Origin: Brasenia schreberi
Taxonomy: Eukaryota > Streptophyta > Magnoliopsida > Nymphaeales > Cabombaceae
Reading direction: 5' to 3'
Length of the DNA: 64,000 bases
Assembly: GCA_036023115.1 (NCBI GenBank)
Contig: JAYKKT010000089.1
Coordinates: forward strand, 17,354,501 to 17,418,500
The number at the start of each line of letters is the position of its first letter. The first letter of the stretch is position 1. Under the pieces are notes generated by a model that was not told the origin of the DNA, ran no database searches, and saw only the letters and a list, made by a program, of their open reading frames with translations. The translations under genes and the position numbers were made by a program. Of this stretch, positions 46,796-57,588 are shown in pieces.

Positions 46796-49765
46796 TGTAG
46801 ACACCGAAAATTTTCACTTACGGGTTCTTAGGCCTGAAGTGAACCTTTTCGCAATCTACTTCGCTTTATGGGCGTGCCAGCTAGTTTACTTTAACTAGCA
46901 AAGTATGTTTTGAAAATAATCTGACTTTTGAAAGGCGATTATAGGCAAGCGGGATTTTTACGTCGCAGACCTTCTTGCACCGATGCGCAAGGGTCAGTCT
47001 GTACGCTTAGAGACTTCGTTTTGAAACAAGTTTAACTCAAAATATATTTTGAATGAAGAAGTGTTTTAAAACCTTTTGAAAACCATGCATTTGGGCGATT
47101 TTGACTTTGTAAGGGTTGGACGACCCTAAGTCTTTCAAATTTTAATCTACTTAGGCACGATGGGCGTGCATCGAAATAGCCTAAGTCTTGCACGATTTGA
47201 TTCGGGTTTGTACGATTTTCAGATTTTTAGATCACGTGGATTTTTACGTGCCTAAGTCTTTCTTTTTATCCCTTTATGGGCCACCTAGGTGTGTGTTATG
47301 AACACTCCACTGCATGGGGCGAATTTGAGCGGGAGTACGGGGCTTGCTTCGATGCAATATGCGTCCTACCTCGTGGTATGGCGTAGATGCAATGCAAACT
47401 CACGCTACTCCAAAGGGAAAACCCGAAATTAAAAGACAATGCCGAAGGGAAATTGCCGAAGGGAAATAACCGAAGGGAAATGACTTGTAAAATAAATAGC
47501 TGAAGGGAAATGACTCGTAAAGTAAATAGCGGAAGGGGAAATATGGCTATATCTTAAGAGCGGAAAGGCTCAATTGTGTAAGTGTGTGTCATGTATATAT
47601 TGAAAGACAACGCACACGACTTGAACCTTAAAACCCGAATCTTAAAGACGTAGCCGAAAGAAATACTTTATATAGAGTATATGTAGGGGCCCTTACTTGG
47701 GTCTTGTAAATAAGAGCGAAGGCTCAATGTGTGTGCGTGCTTGAATTGAAAGACTTACACACACGACGTGAAATGAAACCCAAATATAAATTGCAGTATG
47801 CCTTGACTAAGGTCTTGGGATTAAGAGCGAAAGCTCAATGTGTGTGAGTGTAGAATTGAAGTACTACGCACACGACATAAATGAAACCCAAATATAACTG
47901 CAATAAGGCCTTTACTAAGGTCTTGGGAGTAAGAGCGAAGGCTCAATGTGTGTGCGTGTGGAAAATGGAAAGACAACACACACGACTTAATTAAAAACCC
48001 CCTTGACTTAAAATATATAAATATAACTATATATTAAGGGCTTGTTAGGCCCGTGTGTGTGCAAGAAGTGTACGACTAAGAGCGGAAAGGCTCAAGTGCG
48101 TGTGTGTGTGGGTGTGTCAAACCACGTTATTACAATCGGGGGGAGACGAAGCTCCTTTACTACAACCCCGTATCAAAATTTAATTGAATATAAAGCAAGT
48201 TAATGTAATAGACCAAGTTTAGACACTTACAAATAGCTGGTCCATGTTCAACTTGCTTGCACGTGGGCTCACGGTTCACCTTGGGCAGCCAAGAGGGGGT
48301 TATCCTATGTGGCTTTGAGGGAGGTTCTATGGGGCACGATTAGGGTCTTAGGGGAACTAAGGTTCGGCCAAGACGGGGGCTGTGTAGGGTCTGTCCTAGG
48401 GTCTGTCCTAGGGTACAGGTCACGGCCAGGGTGCAGGTTAGGTCGTCAGGAAGGTGGTCAAGTCGGCAGGAAGGCGTCGGGTGGCTGGCGCGGCCGTTGG
48501 GCGCCTGGCGCAGCAGACGGGCGCCTGACGCGGCTGCAGTGGCGCGGGGCACGCTGTGGCGCAGGACGTGCTGCGGCGCGGGGCGTGCAGGCAGCCGAGG
48601 AGCGCGCGACAGGAAGCAAGGTGCGGTGTACTGCAGGGAGCGCTGTGGCGCGTGGCGCGGCAGGCAACAGGGGCGCGCGGCAGCAGAAGGGGCGCGCGGC
48701 AGGCGCTGTTTGCTCACGGCCGGCCGGGGTGAAGTTGTTGGGGTTTGTTAGGGATGGTTTGAGGCGGTTGGGGTTAGGTTAGGTCTAGTTAGGGTTCAGT
48801 TAGGGTTAGGTTGGTTCAGTTAGGGTTAGGTTCAGTTAGGGTTAGGTAGGTTCGAACCTAGGCTAGGTTGGGGTTAGGTTTACCTCTTGGAGCCGGTCCT
48901 TCTTGGCTTGAGCCCACGTCTCCACGGTTGCAGCCACTTGGTCCAGCCCACCTTGGTTGCAGCCACTTGGTCTAGACCCACTTAGCCCACATGGCTTGAA
49001 CCCACCTCACCCAATGAGCCCACATGGCTAGGTCTATCACTCCCTCTCTCTCCTCCCAAATATTTGCATGAACCCTTTACATGGACCCCCTCACCTCTAT
49101 TTATAGAGATTTGAGGTGGGTCTTGGATTTGGGTTTGGGTTTGGGGTTTGGATCCATACCCAAATCCAAACACTATTTGGATCTGGATATTGGATCTCGG
49201 ATATTTTGAGATCCGTATCCGATCCAAACCCAACATTTTTATGGATATGGATCTGGATATTTTGATCCAGATCCGATCCAATCCAAACACTATTTGGATC
49301 CAATCCAAATCCAAACACTATTTGGATCGACCCAAACACTATTTGGATTGGCCCAAATCCAAACACTATTCATTACATGGATTTGGATCTGGATATATAT
49401 GGTCCAGATCCAAATCAAAATTTCTTCGGACAGCCCTTCTTGGCTTCTTGAGGCGAACGATCTGTGCGGGCACTGGCTTCATCAGCGCTCCGTCTGGTGC
49501 TGGGTTTTCCCCAACTTTGTCGTTCGGACTCCGTTTCGCCGTTCTGGACTCCGTTGAGCTTTTCATCAAATGGGCTCTGCTTTCTTTTGTTTTTTTATCA
49601 GGGAGTGGCTTCTGAAGCTCTGGGCTTGAATCCTCTTCGGGCCTAGGGTCTTCTTTTGCCTTCTGTACCTGTTTTCACATTTCAAAACAGGTCGTCGTTT
49701 TGGCTCAAACGAGCTTTTTGGTGTTTTGAGAGTTTTTGAAATATAGAAGATTTGGGGTGTTTACA
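46796..49765 (-). repeat. E4 3' LTR (2970 bp)
   Basis: Minus-strand LTR. It holds about three 110-bp-type units (47720-47975), a donor-like GTAAGTG (about 48224), a CpG-dense leader (48440-48725), TTAGGGTTAGG-like repeats (48770-48860), a TATAAATA box (about 49097), and a palindrome-rich ATCCAAA/TTTGGAT stretch (49120-49420). The U3 start contains AGCTCGTTTGAGCC and CCTGTTTT...AAAACAGG arms, shared with E5. Confidence 0.92.
48440..48725 (-). other. CpG-dense stretch in E4 LTR leader
   Basis: The sequence is dominated by GGCGC, GCGCGG and GCGCGC runs and is far richer in G+C and CpG than anything else in the window. The partner copy is at 55420-55705. Open frames across it in several phases are Arg/Ala-rich artefacts of the composition. 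It lies between the TATA box and the donor-like site, so it would be transcribed leader. Confidence 0.6.
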
Positions 49766-49773
49766 GATGCCCT

Positions 49774-49811
49774 CTTTGGCATTATCCAAATGTATTTGGA
49801 TAATGGCAAAG
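49774..49811 (-). other. 38-bp hairpin at E4 polypurine tract
   Basis: On the minus strand the arms CTTTGCCATTATCCAAAT and ATTTGGATAATGCCAAAG pair at 17 of 18 positions around AC, followed by AGAGGGCATC and the LTR. It is the best-paired of the four copies. Confidence 0.7.
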
Positions 49812-52276
49812 AAGAAACACCCCGTTCTCTCAAATTTTCTCGAGAATACACCATTTATTTCGCAAAAACCCTATTTTCTTTTTCCAAAAGTGGGGATTTT
49901 CAGCAAAAGCGGGCTTTTCCTAGCTATTTCCCTATATGTATGATCATGCACGAATGACTCTTTGAATGCATGCATGAGAAAAAATTTATTTTTTGTTTTT
50001 GAGCTCGAAGAGAGCCTTTTGAGGCTGGTTGCTCCGAGCAGGTTTTTACCCATGTCTTTTTGACATTCGTGGGTTTTTCGAAAATTTCTTTTTGAAAAGG
50101 AACTCCTTTTAACTTGTATCGAAAAGGACTTCCATTTTTCATACTTCCCTTCATTCGGGTTTCAATACCTGCTACTCAGTAGAGGTTTTTGGGTAGGAAA
50201 ACTTGGAAAACATTTCAAAGTTCCATTTCCTACAAAACAGAGTCGAGTTCTCAAACAAAATGAAATCCAAATAAGCTGATTTTATTCGTACTTTAGGATT
50301 TTCGCAAATTTGAATCTTTTTCCTCGGGGATAAGCCGTAGGGATATGGGAAAGAGATACCACGGTCCCTTCTGAAGCGTCCCGTGGTTTTAGGCAAAGAA
50401 TCGGAAAATCGCTCTTTGGAGCTTTGGCTTTTTGTTTCTTTTTCATAGAGGGTCTCCCTTTGGGAGTATTTTTTCATTAATCCCTCTTTTCTTTAAAGGA
50501 GAGCAGCTCTTTGGAGGAGTTTTTGTATTCCCTGTTTATGAAGGGAAGACCTCTTTGGGAGGAGTGTTTTTATATCTCCTTTTTCTTTTGAAACGAGAAG
50601 ACCTCTTTCGGAGGAGTTTTTGTATTCCCTGTTTATGAAGGGAAGACCACTTTCGGAGGAGTTTTTGCATTCTCGTTTTTTTGTTTTTCTTTTGAAAACA
50701 GCCAATTTTCCTTTTCGGAGAGAAAGTAGGATGGGGGAGGGCTTATCCCTTTGGTTACTCGATTCAAACGAGATCGTCCTATTTCTTAATAGCATCTGCT
50801 ATTCGAAAATATTTTGATATTTTGAACAAGGCTTAATCTTGTAAGCCAGGGTTCTTTGAAATATAGCCAATTCATTTTTGGAAGACTCTACTTTTCAAAA
50901 AGTATAGATTCCTCCATTCGGGGTTATACAATCTACTTCGATCCTTCTTTCAAGAAGTTTCAAAGGAGTTCGATTTTTTTCAAAATCCTTTTGAAAAAGA
51001 ATTCAACATAAACCCTTTTGAATATTCGGGCATTTTCGGGGTTTTGCTAATTTCTACCCACAATATCAACAAATTTCTAACTTTTGTTGCCCTTTTGAAG
51101 ACATGGGGACATTCCTACTCGAGTTTGCCATAATTTTGGGCTTTCTTCGGGGTGATATGATGCATGCTATGCACTCCATGTGTTTTAAAATGGAAATACA
51201 TGTTTTTATGCAACGATGAACACATGAAATGTATCTCACAAATCACGAAGGAGATGCATTCGCTTATCCATGGAAAGTGTCTAGGGCTGTGTTTACAAAT
51301 GCCCCTAGCTTGATGGGAATTTCGCATGGCCATATGGTGAAGGGCCATGGCTTTTCAAAGGAATTTTGGATGGACAATGGTATGTTCATGTCCATGCACT
51401 TCCATGGTTTTTCTAACATGATCATGATACTTTTTGCTCAAGGATGGGAAACATAACCAGCCCTAAGTGATCGTCATGGCCATCAGGTGTTAGTTTTGAC
51501 ATGGTCTCCATATTTCATCGTGAGATTCATGTTCTTTATCCTAACACAACCAAGGTTTTCATATAAACCAGAAGTTTGAAGAAAATCTTTCTTTTCAAAG
51601 CCATGAAAGGTTTTTGTGAAATGTGTAACCCTTTTTCAAGATTCTCATTTCCTTTTAAAATTTGCCTCGAAGGTGTTTGGTTTTGATTTGTATGGAGACA
51701 TGCCTATGAAGGCTCGATACTTAGGGGGTCGACTCTTATTGCCCCTTTGATTTTGCAAAACCCTAAATTCGATTTCTAGAATGATGTCTAGACTCGATGC
51801 ATATGAATGATTTCAAAGTGTAATGCATGATGCTTATGCACACACTATGGGTTAACTTATTTCTAAAAATCCCCAATTTTTCATAAGTTAAGGATTTTTG
51901 CGAAGTTCAGGAAGCTTGGAGGTGTTTATTCCTCCTTGCTTTGGTGATTCTCGAGCTTTTCATTTTTGAAAAAGCTCTAGGCAAAAGGGTGGATGGGACC
52001 AACTTTTCGGATACTTGGTTTCAGGGAGTATATACATTTTTTCGAAAGCATTTTTACAATTTTTCGAAAATGGGCTTTGTACATGGCCAAAGGCTTTTGA
52101 AACAAAATTTCTTTTTGGAATTTTCGTTTTTCCAAATGTTTTTGAGATTTTGAGAGTTTTCAATTTTTTTTGTCTTTTTCAAAAGTAGGGATCTTCTATT
52201 GAACCTTCAAAGAAAATATTCATGAATCAGACTCTAATCAGATAGGTCTAAGACATGGGTTTCGGTTTTAGAGGTT
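49812..52276 (-). other. E4 noncoding internal region with RT and integrase remnants
   Basis: No credible ORF. The 3' part matches the conserved tail (30-bp inverted repeat 50358-50387) and has its own tandem repeat of TTTCGGAGGAGTTTTTGTAT-type units (about 50505-50690). At 51715-51760 the sequence aligns with the RT stretch encoding QRGIEVDPSKC of E3. At about 51300-51540 it aligns with the integrase zinc-finger region of E3. At 51960-52160 it aligns with the N-terminus of ORF2. The element therefore derives from an autonomous ancestor by internal loss and decay. Confidence 0.65.
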
Positions 52277-53677
52277 CTACAAGGCACCCTTGACCCAGAT
52301 GGTCTTAGGTGGCGGCTCTGGTGGTTTGGGTGGGCTGTAGCCCAGTCCATATCGTTCCCTATTGGTTTTAGGTAGGACAGGCTCAAGCCTACCTTGGTTT
52401 CGGGTTCCCAGGCCCGCGTAGGGTTTATATCCCATATTCAGAATCATGTTCCAAGACTTTTTGCTTTTCGAAAAGTTTTGGTATAAATCATGATCTTGGA
52501 ACATGGAATCATCCATGTTGGGGATATATACCCTTTTGGATATCGGGAGTTTGGATTCCGGGGTGATGGAAGACTTGGGCTTCCATACAAACCTGGTTTG
52601 GGAGACTTTGCCCTCAAGGAAAGCCAAGCTTGGTTCCTTGAGGAGTTTTGGACATAGTAGGGTTATGGAAAACTTATGGTTCCATACCCTGTTTTGGGAA
52701 AAATTTACTTCAAGGGGAGCCATGCAAGGTCCCTTGAAGTTTTTGACTTGGTCCCTAGGTTCAACTCGTGGTGCCCCTAGGGATTGATTTTTTTGTTTCA
52801 AAGCCATAGCCTTGGTTCCAGGGCACAAGACTTGGCTCGAAGAAGTGGGTTTTTCTATGGTAGGGTTATGAGCTCCTAAGATGTCGATGCATGCATTAGG
52901 GGTCTCCATGTCTACCATTTTCGAAACTTCTTTTTGTTTTTGAAATTCCTTTGAATGGTGCGCGATAGTTGGCTCACCTTGAAAATCCTCAAGTTTTGGC
53001 ACAGTTTGTGGGTTTGTGTGTGCATAGGGGTTATCCAATGCATCTGATGACCCTACATGAAGAAGAGAGTCTTGAGAAGGATGGGTTTTAGGCATACCTC
53101 TTTGTGGCTTGTCTACCTTTTCAGGGTGAGAGCAAGCCGATTTCCCGAGTAACTCTGTTTTGAGCCCCCAGGGTTTAACGAGGCGTTTCCTTTCGAAACC
53201 TTCCTGTTTTTCACTCTCGTTCCTTTGTACGGTGTGGATTTCATGTCCCACTGTATGTGTGTGCCTAGACTTAGGACTTGAAGTTTTCGAAATTCCAAAA
53301 TTTTGTTTTTCAATTTTTTGGTCTTTTTCCAAATTTTCAAGATTTTTTTGGTTTTTTGAAATAGAAAAATCTTTTTTTGGTTTTTCTATGGATTTTGAAA
53401 AGCTTGAAGTTGTAGGAGTGGACGACTTATCCCTTTGCCGGGATTTGTCTCTAATCTCCAATCCTTCGTTGAGTTTGAGGTCGGTTTTCAATTCACGATC
53501 TGTATGTGCCCTTGAAGAGCTGCTATGTGATCAATGGGCTTTAAGCTCCTTGCTTAAAGCATCCATCTTTTGAAATATTTTTTCAATCTCATCGAGCTCT
53601 CTTTGGGCTTTATCTGATTTGAAAACCTCTTTTAGTTTACTCAACGAAGATTTTTGTAGCTTTCTATCCATTTTCAT
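52277..53677 (-). CDS. E4 Gag-like/G-patch protein with one internal stop
   Basis: Minus-strand frame from ATG 53677 (MKMDRKLQKSSLSKL) to TAG 52277, 467 codons including one TGA at 53531 (codon 49). The N-terminus has LDEIEKIFQKMDALSKE, matching the coiled-coil-like LDEIEDLRREFEAKIDAL of full Gag. The middle is Lys/Ser/Pro-rich and without recognised domains. The C-terminus matches the ORF1 tail (MDDSMFQDHDLY, NMGYKPYAGLGTRNQG, RYGLGYSPPKPPEPPP). Capsid domain, zinc knuckle and protease are absent. An acceptor-like ACTTAG lies just upstream of the ATG. It could serve as an RNA-binding or packaging adaptor, or be a drifting remnant. One stop in 467 codons argues for recent constraint or youth. 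Confidence 0.65.
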
Positions 53678-53772
53678 GCAATTTTCCTAAGTATGCACGA
53701 TTTTTGAAGAAAAACACTTTTTTCTGAAAATTTGAGTATAACTCATTTGTTTGAAGTCTGCTTAAGTCCCGG

Positions 53773-53790
53773 GTCCCACCGGGCGTGCCA
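53773..53790 (-). other. E4 primer-binding site
   Basis: Minus-strand TGGCACGCCCGGTGGGAC, four bases from the LTR start at 53795. It is identical to E2 and E3 although the LTRs of E4 differ widely from theirs. Confidence 0.8.
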
Positions 53791-53794
53791 AATC

Positions 53795-56732
53795 TGTAGA
53801 CACCGAAAATTTTCACTTACGGGTTCTTAGGCCTGAAGTGAACCTTTTCGCAATCTACTTCGCTTTATGGGCGTGCCAGCTAGTTTACTTTAACTAGCAA
53901 AGTATGTTTTGAAAATAATCTGACTTTTGAAAGGCGATTATAGGCAAGCGGGATTTTTACGTCGCAGACCTTCTTGCACCGATGTGCAAGGGTCAGTCTG
54001 TACGCTTAGAGACTTCGTTTTGAAACAAGTTTAACTCAAAATATATTTTGAATGAAGAAGTGTTTTAAAACCTTTTGAAAACCATGCATTTGGGCGATTT
54101 TGACTTTGTAAGGGTTGGACGACCCTAAGTCTTTCAAATTTTAATCTACTTAGGCACGATGGGCGTGCATCGAAATAGCCTAAGTCTTGCACGATTTGAT
54201 TCGGGTTTGTACGATTTTCAGATTTTTAGATCACGTGGATTTTCACGTGCCTAAGTCTTTCTTTTTATCCCTTTATGGGCCACCTAGGTGTGTGTTATGA
54301 ACACTCCACTGCATGGGGCGAATTTGAGCGGGAGTACGGGGCTTGCTTCGATGCAATATGCGTCCTACCTCGTGGTATGGCGTAGATGCAATGCAAACTC
54401 ACGCTACTCCAAAGGGAAAACCCGAAATTAAAAGACAATGCCGAAGGGAAATAACCGAAGGGAAATGACTTGTAAAATAAATAGCCGAAGGGAAATGACT
54501 CGTAAAGTAAATAGCGGAAGGGGAAATATGGCTATATCTTAAGAGTGGAAAGGCTCAATTGTGTAAGTGTGTGTCGTGTATATATTGAAAGACAACGCAC
54601 ACGACTTGAACCTTAAAACCCGAATCTTAAAGACGTAGCCGAAAGAAATACTTTATATAGAGTATATGTAGGGCCCTTACTTGGGTCTTGTAAATAAGAG
54701 CGAAGGCTCAATGTGTGTGCGTGCTTGAATTGAAAGACTTACACACACGACGTGAAATGAAACCCAAATATAAATTGCAGTATGCCTTGACTAAGGTCTT
54801 GGGATTAAGAGCGAAAGCTCAATGTGTGTGAGTGTAGAATTGAAGTACTACGCACACGACATAAATGAAACCCAAATATAACTGCAATAAGGCCTTTACT
54901 AAGGTCTTGGGAGTAAGAGCGAAGGCTCAATGTGTGTGCGTGTGGAAAATGGAAAGACAACACACACGACTTAATTAAAAAACCCCTTGACTTAAAATAT
55001 ATAAATATAACTATATATTAAGGGCTTGTTAGGCCCGTGTGTGTGCAAGAAGTGTACGACTAAGAGCGGAAAGGCTCAAGTGCGTGTGTGTGTGGGTGTG
55101 TCAAACCACGTTATTACAATCGGGGGAGACGAAGCTCCTTTACTACAACCCCGTATCAAAATTTAATTGAATATAAAGCAAGTTAATGTAATAGACCAAG
55201 TTTAGACACTTACAAATAGCTGGTCCATGTTCAACTTGCTTGCACGTGGGCTCACGGTTCACCTTGGGCAGCCAAGAGGGGGTTATCCTATGTGGCTTTG
55301 AGGGAGGTTCTATGGGGCACGATTAGGGTCTTAGGGGAACTAAGGTTCGGCCAAGACGGGGGCTGTGTAGGGTCTGTCCTAGGGTCTGTCCTAGGGTACA
55401 GGTCACGGCCAAGGTGCAGGTTAGGTCGGCAGGAAGGTGGTCAAGTCGGCAGGAAGGCGTCGGGTGGCTGGCGCGGCCGTTGGGCGCCTGGCGCAGCAGA
55501 CGGGCTCCTGACGCGGCTGCAGTGGCGCGGGGCACGCTGTGGCGCAGGACACGCTGCGGCGCGGGGCGTGCAGGCAGCCGAGGAGCGCGCGGCAGGAAGC
55601 AGGGTGCGGTGTGCTGCGGGGAGCGCTGTGGCGCGTGGCGCGGCAGGCAACAGGGGCGCGCGGCAGCAGAAGGGGCGCGCGGCAGGCGCTGTTTGCTCAC
55701 GGCCGGCCGGGGTGAAGTTGTTGGGGTTTGTTAGGGATGGTTTGAGGCGGTTGGGGTTAGGTTAGGTCTAGTTAGGGTTCAGTTAGGGTTAGGTTGGTTC
55801 AGTTAGGGTTAGGTAGGTTCGAACCTAGGCTAGGTTGGGGTTAGGTTTACCTCTTGGAGCCGGTCCTTCTTGGCTTGAGCCCACGTCTCCACGGTTGCAG
55901 CCACTTGGTCCAGCCCACCTTGGTTGCATCCACTTGGTCTAGACCCACTTAGCCCACATGGCTTGAACCCACCTCACCCAATGAGCCCACATGGCTAGGT
56001 CTATCACTCCCTCTCTCTCCTCCCAAATATTTGCATGAACCCTTTACATGGACCCCCTCACCTCTATTTATAGAGATTTGAGGTGGGTCTTGGATTTGGG
56101 TTTGGGTTTGGGGTTTGGATCCATACCCAAATCCAAACACTATTTGGATCTGGATATTGGATCTCGGATATTTTGAGATCCGTATCCGATCCAAACCCAA
56201 CATTTTTATGGATATGGATCTGGATATTTTGATCCAGATCCGATCCAATCCAAACACTATTTGGATCCAATCCAAATCCAAACACTATTTGGATCGACCC
56301 AAACACTATTTGGATTGGCCCAAATCCAAACACTATTCATTACATGGATTTGGATCTGGATATATATGGTCCAGATCCAAATCAAAATTTCTTCGGACAG
56401 TCCTTCTTGGCTTCTTGAGGCGAACGATCTGTGCGGGCACTGGCTTCATCAGCGCTCCGTCTGGTGCTGGGTTTTCCCCAACTTTGTCGTTCGGACTCCG
56501 TTTCGCCGTTCTGGACTCCGTTGAGCTTTTCATCAAATGGGCTCTGCTTTCTTTTGTTTTTTTATCAGGGAGTGGCTTCTGAAGCTCTGGGCTTGAATCC
56601 TTTTCGGGCCTAGGGTCTTCTTTTGCCTTCTGTACCTGTTTTCACATTTCAAAATAGGTCGTCGTTTTGGCTCAAACGAGCTTTTTGGTGTTTTGAGAGT
56701 TTTTGAAATATAGAAGATTTGGGGTGTTTACA
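53795..56732 (-). repeat. E4 5' LTR (2938 bp)
   Basis: Partner of 46796-49765, differing by a few substitutions and one microrepeat unit near 54440. The donor-like GTAAGT is at 55213-55208 and the CpG-dense leader at 55420-55705. The U5 hairpin (53879-53898) is next to the primer-site-core duplicate (53869-53878). Confidence 0.92.
56064..56072 (-). promoter_or_regulatory. TATA box of E4 5' LTR
   Basis: Minus-strand TATAAATAG inside CTCTATAAATAGAG, the best TATA match in the window and shared with E5 (62807). Confidence 0.6.
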
Positions 56733-56737
56733 TATTT

Positions 56738-57588
56738 CTAAATAGGCTGATCTGGAATGGATCGAGTGTGACCTTGGGATAAGTCCTCCCCTTTTCTCTT
56801 CTCCTTCCAAAAGGAAAACATGGCCAAATAAAGGGAATTTCCCATCCAAAGTCTCTTTCCAAAAGAAAGAAACCAGAATCCAAAAGAAAAAATTGATTCT
56901 CTTGTAAAAAAGAGGGATTAAAGAAAAAATACTCCCAAAGGGAGACCCTCTATGAAAAAAAGGAAAAAAGAAGCAAAAAAGCTCAAAAAGAGCAGTTTTC
57001 CGCCTTCTATGCCTTAAACCACGGGACGCTTCAGAAGGGACCGTGGTACCTCTTTCCCATCCCTGGCTTATCCCAAGTATAAACATGGTTCATTTCGAGG
57101 AATCCTAAAGTAAAAATAGGATTTACTTACTTGAATTTCATTTTGTTTGAGAATTCGATGTTTTGAGTAAGACGTAGGAATTTGAAATATAGCTTGTTTT
57201 CTTATAAAACCTCCGCTAGATTAGCGAGTGTCAAGACTCAAGCAAAGGCAAACATGAAGAGCTCGAGATCCTTGGGATTGAGACTTAAGACAATTGTCCC
57301 TTTTGTAAATAGCTTTTGTAAATAGATTTTGAAAAATCGAACATCGAACAGCATAGGATTTGCTCACTTGGAGCAGCAGGCCTTGTAAGTCTCAAGAGTT
57401 CGACCATATCTGGTCTCTGGGAGGTCGCCACTCTTGGCACCACACCCATGTCATGCATCTACATTTCCACGCATGGCACTGACATAAACATGATCCCATT
57501 TTAGGACCAGATTTCATACATATCCCTTTGGCGTGATATCTCCTACTACCAGGGTTTTTAAAAGTGAGATTTTGCTAAAGATTGGGAC
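56738..57588 (+). other. E1 3' noncoding tail, part 2
   Basis: Resumes after E4 and its second TATTT copy, and matches E2 15440-16290. It has the purine-rich run, the 30-bp inverted repeat (57018-57047) and the GGGAC at which S3 is inserted (57584-57588). No ORF of note. Confidence 0.82.

Larger units (their letters stand above)
46796..56732 (-). mobile_element. E4: short, apparently non-autonomous relative
   Basis: LTRs are 46796-49765 (2970 bp) and 53795-56732 (2938 bp), read as near-identical, with TATTT on both sides (46791-46795 and 56733-56737). The internal region is only 4029 bp. It has the same primer-binding site, 38-bp hairpin, 30-bp inverted repeat and U5 hairpin as the autonomous copies. 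It encodes just one Gag-like/G-patch ORF, and RT and integrase survive only as short unreadable remnants. It presumably used enzymes of an E1/E2/E3-type element. The LTR sequence is a distinct family, closest here to E5. Confidence 0.92.

Noticed and set aside
48309..48782. Arg/Ala-rich genes in the GC-rich part of E4
   Set aside because: Overlapping open frames on both strands come from the GCGC composition of the LTR leader.
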